NCBI RefSeq assembly: GCF_036785885.1 | Contig: NC_092323.1 | Coordinates: 15,012,501-15,076,500, forward strand | Direction of reading: 5' to 3' | Length of the DNA stretch: 64,000 nt | Source of the DNA: Coffea arabica | Lineage: Eukaryota; Streptophyta; Magnoliopsida; Gentianales; Rubiaceae | Part shown: piece by piece, positions 57,881 through 64,000 of the stretch | Layout: each line of letters opens with the position of its first letter | Numbering within the stretch: position 1 is the stretch's first letter | Notes under the pieces: model-generated | Databases searched by the model: none | Told to the model about the DNA's origin: nothing | Seen by the model: only the letters and a program-made list of their open reading frames with translations | Program-made: the position numbers and the translations under genes

Positions 57881-57968
57881 TTTTTTAAAAAAAAACTTTT
57901 TTATCCCTCCTCACACCCTTCCCTATCTCTAATTGTCAGGATTCGAACTTTGAGCGTGACAGCAAATT
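57881..57968 (-). mobile_element. Short tRNA-derived SINE fragment
   Basis: Flanked by 11-bp direct repeats caaatcagctt (57870-57880 and 57969-57979). On the minus strand it carries a Pol III B box (AGTTCGAATCC) and ends in an A/T-rich tail. It is likely 5'-truncated, since no A box lies inside. Confidence 0.5.
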
Positions 57969-58195
57969 CAAATCAGCTTAGTTTACCTTTAAGCAGCAAT
58001 ATTGCTGTACCTAATTTAACAACGGCTAGCTAGTTAAGGAGATTCTTGATTTTTTGAAGTGCATTCTTGTAGAATCTTTTGGTGGCTGAATTGTTCAATG
58101 ATCAATATCCGCATATGCCAAATTGACAATTAAAGATGCATAGTCTAAAAACATACAAACTTTAAAGTTATTAGTTTGTCTATGAAGCAATTAAC

Positions 58196-58400
58196 GAACT
58201 TAGTCAAAGTCAAAGTCAAAATTCAGAAGAGGAAGCCTTAACCACCACAAAAAAGGACTCGAGTGGTAGAAGAAATAAACAATTATTTGGGTAGAAGAAA
58301 TATGAGTTCCAGATGATGGAGATTGCTGAAAAGTGAAAACCCCTCATGATAACATGAAGTACTAGGTACTTTTTTTTAATACAGCAAAAGTCATAAGATT
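58196..58400. repeat. Diverged duplicate segment, copy A
   Basis: Starts with a triple gtcaaa block (58203-58220), then shares gggtagaagaaat, agattgctga and catgat motifs with 62440-62790. Non-coding on inspection. Confidence 0.55.
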
Positions 58401-60234
58401 TACCAGTTTTCCAAGTTTGATATCTTTGCCAAGTATTGATTATGATAGATTGTTCCTTAGCTCTACTTTTTCTTTCTTCAATTTGACATGATCGCGAGTT
58501 GAAATATTACCTAGTTCCACAGACGACTATGTCCTTATCCGCTGCAAAAACTTGCTGAATGTTAGATTTTTGTGGGGAGAAGAGTTGTAAGAACTAAGAA
58601 GTAAATTTCTTTGACAAGTTATGTGTACAAATGTCTAAATTCTAACCACATGTAATCCTACTAATAACTTGGATAAATTATAAATAAAAATTGCCTTACT
58701 GCTTTATGTCATTATCCACGTAACCAGTTTGATTTCTTCTGTCAAGTGTATGTATATAATTATTTATAATTATGCATGACAACCGGACAACATCTATATA
58801 TAATATATGGTCACACTAACTTGTGGTGTTGTATGCAAGTCTTACCATAATCTGGCAAATAACCACAAGCTTAAGCAACCAAAAAAAGGTTCATAATTGA
58901 ATATCAAAACAAAAAGCCCAAGTGTACTTACTATTTGAGCCACCATTCCCATGCAAATACCTAACATTTTGGGTACGTAATGCATTGAATACCTAACATT
59001 GCTTGCCCTATTGTCTAAGCATTTGGTCCATCCCTAATTACCAGTACCACCTCTCAATCACAACCAAAGAAAAAGTGGGACAAAAACAGCCAAACCCTCT
59101 AGAATTTGTCAATGGCACATATTCCAAAAGAAGTAAACGGCGAAAATGAAAAGTTGGATAGGCAACTTGCTTATATATTAGTTGACAGTTGACACAGACA
59201 AAATGTAGTGGTGATAATTCGATTAGTTGCGTAAGGATTATTGCTTTGCATGTGGATTGGATATTATCAAAGTTTCTGATTTTATAGCCTTCACGGGTTA
59301 TGTTCTTTGAGAAAAAATTTGTGAATCAATTTTCGTACATTCTTGAGTTAACAACTGCACTAGTATATACTTAGATTTATTATCATAAACGAGCCAGGTA
59401 CTGATATAGAATAGAGCAGTTACATTATTCTAGATGTAAAATCAGGAAAAGAAGAGCATTGACATATCTACTGCGTACCTTAACAAACTTAGTTCGTATC
59501 AAAGTATTCAAACAAAGAAAACTTCTTAACGTTCAAATGCAGCAGAACTTTACCTGGTCATGAGCCAAAATTTAAGATGCAGAGCGTGCGAGTATACTTT
59601 TCCTTCTCTTAGTTTCTCTTAAACCACAAATATTTTTCAAGTTTCAAGAAAAAATCCTACGAAATGGTCCTTTTTAGCACCCTTGTATTCATTCACACCT
59701 GCTTGACTCTTCCATCCATGTTTCATCAAAGGACCTCTATGAAAATTGCCTCTTTTACTAGTCCATATAGAACTTACTTCATTGCCATGAAAAGGGTTGT
59801 TCTTTTTTTGTGGTTACGATTTCCATGAGGATCGGATGATAGTTTTAATTACCAATCAAAGATTGTTTCAGGATGAAAGCTACTATTCTTCCTTCCAAAC
59901 TACAACGAAAGGAACTTTTATAACATTTTAGAAAGCTAATTACACATTACAAAGCCTAGGAAGACAAGACCATTGGGAGCTTTTACCATCAAAAGGGATG
60001 AAGTGAAAATTTTGCAGGATGGTAAATTGTGCGTGCAACAATTTATAGATTGTCCTCGTGTAATTGCTCCTCCTGCTCACACCATCCCATAGTAATGAAT
60101 CACCAAAGGAAAAAATGGAAGTATTGAAACTCATATTTAACGATTAATCTGTCAGTTTTCTTTATTTTATGTTTAAGGAATTGCTCATATTTAAGGTAAC
60201 TTATCACAAGCATCCCACCCCATATACTTGGGGA
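58401..60234. other. Intergenic DNA without recognised features
   Basis: AT-rich, with scattered short open frames that have no domain features. No RNA gene or element ends were seen. Confidence 0.4.
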
Positions 60235-60353
60235 CAGGGCTGCAAACGAACCGAACTGCTCGCTAGCGGCTCGATTGAGTTCGAGTCGAGCTCGAGCTTG
60301 CTCGAGTTGAAATCGAGTTCGAATTCGAGCTCAAAATATTAAGCTCGTCTCGA

Positions 60354-60392
<39 letters not shown>

Positions 60393-60646
60393 TTTTAAGT
60401 ATATATATTTTTTATTTTTTATTTTAATAGTAAAATTACATATATATCCTTAATATTTTATTATTTATTAACAAAAAAATATTATTTTATTTATTTTTTA
60501 AAAAATAAAATAATTATTTTTTATTTTTTTCGAGCTCGGCTCGAATCAAGTCGAACTCGAGCTCGAATTCAAGTTCAATAAAATTAAGTCAAGACTCGGC
60601 TCGATAAGACCAAAACTAGACTCGGCTCGGCTTGTTAGCAGCCCTA
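60235..60646. mobile_element. hAT-like MITE (412 bp) with TA-rich core
   Basis: Ends CAGGGCTGC and GCAGCCCTA form inverted repeats. The 8-bp flanks CTTGGGGA (60227-60234) and GTTGGGGA (60647-60654) differ by one base. The subterminal parts are dense in gctcgag-type motifs in both orientations. The centre has a (TA)n run at about 60355-60389. No coding capacity. Confidence 0.85.
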
Positions 60647-60889
60647 GTTGGGGAGATGTTGGCCTTTTAGTAACCACAAAAGTTAAAATAAACAAAATCA
60701 ATAAAATTGTTAAGTACACACTACAAGAAATAGATACATATTTACATAAAAATAATTACATGGTTGTGTTTTCAAAATCCATTTTTTAATCAAATGAAAA
60801 CAAAAATAGTTGATGATTTGGATTGGTTGCAGATGGAAGTTAATATTCATAAGTTTTTATATATTTTACCAGAGGCATATATATATGAG

Positions 60890-61034
60890 TAAATTTTATA
60901 TACACTATCAGTGTATACACTATCACTGTTGGATAGATGATACATGAGTAAATTTTGAATTTAAAATGCAAATTTTACACATGTATCATATATCTAATGG
61001 TTATAGTGTATACGCTGACAGTGTATATATGATT
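60890..61034. mobile_element. Foldback MITE
   Basis: An imperfect palindrome of about 145 bp. The left arm, with tatacactatcagtgtataca and then gatgatacatg, pairs with the right arm, with catgtatcata and then tatacgctgacagtgtatata. Such AT-rich foldback elements are common in plant genomes. Confidence 0.75.
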
Positions 61035-61369
61035 AATCTTTTTTATACATATATTTAAGATTATGGATAATTAATATAGTATAATGGTTAAATTAGATTG
61101 GTTAACCAATAAGGATTATCTTACCATTTCTATAACAACGATTACTACTTCCATAGCTCAATTTATGACTTATTAACAAAAATTACCATGCAATTATATA
61201 CGTCTAAAAATTCCCATGCACCACAGCATTTTAATTACCAAAGAGTTTATGCTTATATAGCACAATTTCGTTCTTTTTTGTTTTGTGTTGCCTTTCTTTC
61301 CCCGGGCTATTGTCATATAAAGAGGTACTATTGACTAATTAGCTAAAAATAGGTAAACATAGGCTACAC

Positions 61370-61565
61370 CAACAGCCCAGGTTAGTACCACCAAGACATT
61401 TAAATCTTGATGGGGGTAAGAGGTCAAGGGTTCAACTCTTGTCTTTCACCTTGTCACTTAATTGTGGTTTCTTCCGATGAAAAAATTCCGTCCATTCCCC
61501 CTCCCCTAGACTAAATTAGAGTAGGTTATACAAATGTTATCTTTGCGATAAAAAAAAAGAAAAAA
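61370..61565 (+). mobile_element. SINE with 19-bp target-site duplication
   Basis: Perfect direct repeats aggtaaacataggctacac at 61351-61369 and 61566-61584 flank a 196-bp body. The body has a Pol III B box in gggttcaactc (about 61429-61439) and ends in an A-rich tail. The perfect TSD suggests a young insertion. Confidence 0.88.
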
Positions 61566-61584
61566 AGGTAAACATAGGCTACAC

Positions 61585-64000
61585 GATGCTAGGTGATGAA
61601 AAGTCGCAAGAAGACTCGAGAAAGCGGGACAACGTTGCTCACTTTTTTCGGAGTCAGAGACCTTTGATTCTGACTGTTCTTGTGTTTTTAACTTTGGGTT
61701 AACTTTTGCAATGTCAACTTAAAAACTTATTTGATTTGTGGAACACAAAATAGGACAAGGATTGTCATGCCAAAATTGACCCTTTAATATGCATGCAAGC
61801 TCCTTGTCAAAACGAACGATCACCAACTTTGAACATTTTTAAAGTGCTTTGACCGTGAAAAGAAAGGGAAGAAAAAGGAAAAGAAAAAGAAAATGTGGGC
61901 AATGCAAGACTATGCCAAAAGATACATAGAAGGAATTGGTAATACAAGGGAAATTGAATAATAAAAACATTAGATATAAGATTTAGACTATTTCAAATAC
62001 GAGTTTTCACTCATTTGATAGCCAAAATTGTTAGTAGATCCTCTAAAATTTTAGAATTAGAGAGAAAAAACATTTATATACGTACGAATAGCTTGGAAGA
62101 ATTTAGTTCAAATTTTGAGTGGGAAAAATCTTAATCTTGTTAAGTGTCTGTTTGGGCAAAAAAATCAATAGCAAAAAGAAAGTTTCGAAGTCTTTCAAGG
62201 AACATGCTATAGAGGCTGATTGCCCTTGAAAGAACATGCTATTACATGCATGACATCGCTTCATCCCTTGGCCCTGGATTATGCTGCAAAGTTTAGCTTT
62301 ATGCTATGTATTTTGTTAATAGGCAGCCAATTCAAGTGGAGGAGACATTCTTGATTTCTTAAGGTCAGTTTCTTTAATTTTAGTGGCCTTCTGTTGATTG
62401 TAGATTCAAATCTGTGCAATTTAGAATTAGAAGGAATCCATTAACTTAGGTCAAAGTCAAAGTCAAATTTCAGACAAAGGCCTTTTATTGAAGTTTAAAT
62501 AACCAAAATTGGATTGTGGGTTCAAATGTATACAATTTAGAATTAGATAAACGCGTATTAATTTAGGTTTAAGCATTCAATTAATTTAGGTCAAAGTCAA
62601 AGTCAAATTTCAGGCAAATAATCCAAATTAAACCCGCCACATACTAATAAAGACCAAAAGAAAAAAGGGAAAGAAAGAGAACATGAATGGTTTGAAATTT
62701 GCACAACTGTCTGGGTAGAAGAAATTCGTGTTCATGATAACGCAGATTGCTGAAGACGATCATCTCATGATGAAGTGCTGCTTTCTTTCATTTGTGAATG
62801 AATTAGATAATTTCAAGTTTGTAGTGTTGATTATTTCTTGTTCCTCTCATGCTTTTGTCTCGTTATTTCTTTTGATTATTTCATGATTTTCATTGGACTT
62901 CAGATTTTATTTATATCTACACGCCCACCGCATATTTAGCTACTTCAGAAAAATATGTAAAGTAAGAATCTGGGTTGAGACCAATTGTGAGAGGCAATCT
63001 TCTCTAACAACTTAGGGCTAAAAAATGCATGCAATCATAAGTTTTAGTGTGTGTGCCTGAAAAAACTAACTTTTGGGTGCAATTTAGAAGAATAAACTTC
63101 TAGTAGGGGGAAAAATGTGCCATATTCCGCTACAACTTGTGAAGTATTTTTCAAATGCCAAATAAAACAAGAATACACTGTTTTTAACCATTTCTGCTGT
63201 TATCTCCTACACTGATTGAAGCTACAAATTTTGAGCTCACAAAATTCTTGCTTAGGACATGAATTTGTTCCAAATTGAAGGTTTTCAGTTTTGAAGGGGG
63301 GGAGACGTTTGAATGTATATTATTTCAGTTGTGGAGTGCATTCACATTTGGAAGGGAATCAGACACATGCACACAAGGGTGTTATCCTTTGATGGTGTTC
63401 CAATTTCATTCAAATAATTGAAAATTTATACACAAGCTTTTCCACAAACATATAATTGTTACAAAAGATAAAATCTTATAAAACTAAAAAAATCAGCAGT
63501 TTCAACATCCACATTTATAAGTCAATGATTTCTATCTTTGAAACTACTCCACTAATCAATTATTCTGGGGAAAATGATAAAATGAATGCTTTATACAAGA
63601 AATGTCAATTTTTTGCATAAAAAATGTTCTCTTTGTCCCTTTTATTAGAAACTGCCATTTGGCTATACAGGTATCTCTGGTAGGCAAAACAAACAGATAA
63701 TCCGATATTTTATTGTAAAAAGTCTTTTGTCCCAAATTCCTGTATCATTTCTTGACCCAACATCTATTAGATCGCCATATATCCTTCATGAACCTCCCAT
63801 TTTAATTCTTTTTTCTTGTCCCATTATGTTCCAATAATTAATTATGGGGTAGAATGCAAAAAATAGCAAATTCAATAACAATATATAATCAGAAAATTCA
63901 TTAAAAACCAATTTTTTAGTTAAATTCTATCAAAACTAGTTTCATTCATGTTTTATTTTCTTTATCATTTCAAATAGAACCCAACAATGGCAAAAAGAGA
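61585..64000. other. Intergenic DNA to the right edge
   Basis: Apart from the duplicate segment at 62440-62790, nothing recognisable. AT-rich with short homopolymers. Confidence 0.4.
62440..62790. repeat. Diverged duplicate segment, copy B, with two triple gtcaaa blocks
   Basis: Triple gtcaaa blocks at about 62450-62467 and 62590-62607, each followed by tttcag, are themselves about 140 bp apart, so a local duplication is included. Downstream, gggtagaagaaat and agattgctga match copy A near 58290-58340. On the reverse strand each block gives several TTGAC cores. Confidence 0.55.

Noticed and set aside
57945-57965. tRNA T-loop-like gattcgaact on the minus strand
   Set aside because: No cloverleaf around it; explained as a SINE B box.
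1-64000. CRISPR arrays, operons and bacterial signals
   Set aside because: The window is plant nuclear DNA; none of the repeats have spacer-repeat architecture.

Overview
This is a window of nuclear DNA from a flowering plant, most likely a eudicot. The genes carry many GT-AG introns, the intergenic DNA is AT-rich, and the families present are plant ones: a UBP27-type deubiquitinase, a DHHC-CRC palmitoyltransferase, the proteasome lid subunit RPN5, CYP736A-like P450s, an ABR1-type ERF and plant U14 snoRNAs. The species cannot be named from the sequence alone.

Layout. (1) 1-2.2 kb, minus strand: the 5' part of a UBP27-like ubiquitin protease, cut by the left edge. (2) 4.0-8.5 kb, plus strand: a dedicated polycistronic snoRNA locus. 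Its promoter has two site II elements, a telo-box and TATA boxes. It holds three U14 genes, one U14-like C/D RNA without the rRNA-pairing domains, four copies of one H/ACA snoRNA family, and one C/D snoRNA with guides for 25S and 5.8S rRNA (snR39BY type). (3) 10.2-15.2 kb, plus: a five-exon DHHC palmitoyltransferase. (4) 15.7-17.0 kb, minus: the decayed 3' end of a Ty1/Copia retrotransposon. (5) 17.6-22.5 kb, plus: a Myb/SANT-like gene or pseudogene split by a solo LTR with a perfect 5-bp target duplication. (6) 23.7-31.9 kb, plus: RPN5, 11 coding exons, 447 aa. (7) 33.3-49.9 kb: a direct segmental duplication carrying two CYP736A-like P450 genes of 500 codons each, about 95 percent identical. 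A decayed MULE with a nested solo LTR lies between the two units. Each unit also has its own MITE insertion, and the other unit preserves the empty site. (8) 51.6-53.4 kb, minus: a two-exon group X ERF whose intron has a strong G-quadruplex motif. (9) 53.6-64 kb: no convincing gene, but SINEs, hAT-like and foldback MITEs, microsatellites and a diverged duplicated segment.

The protein genes are unrelated housekeeping or regulatory genes. The locus most worth following up is the snoRNA cluster, above all the U14-like RNA without its rRNA-pairing domains. Exon boundaries were placed by eye from splice sites and reading-frame continuity. No database search was run, so family calls rest on recognised motifs.
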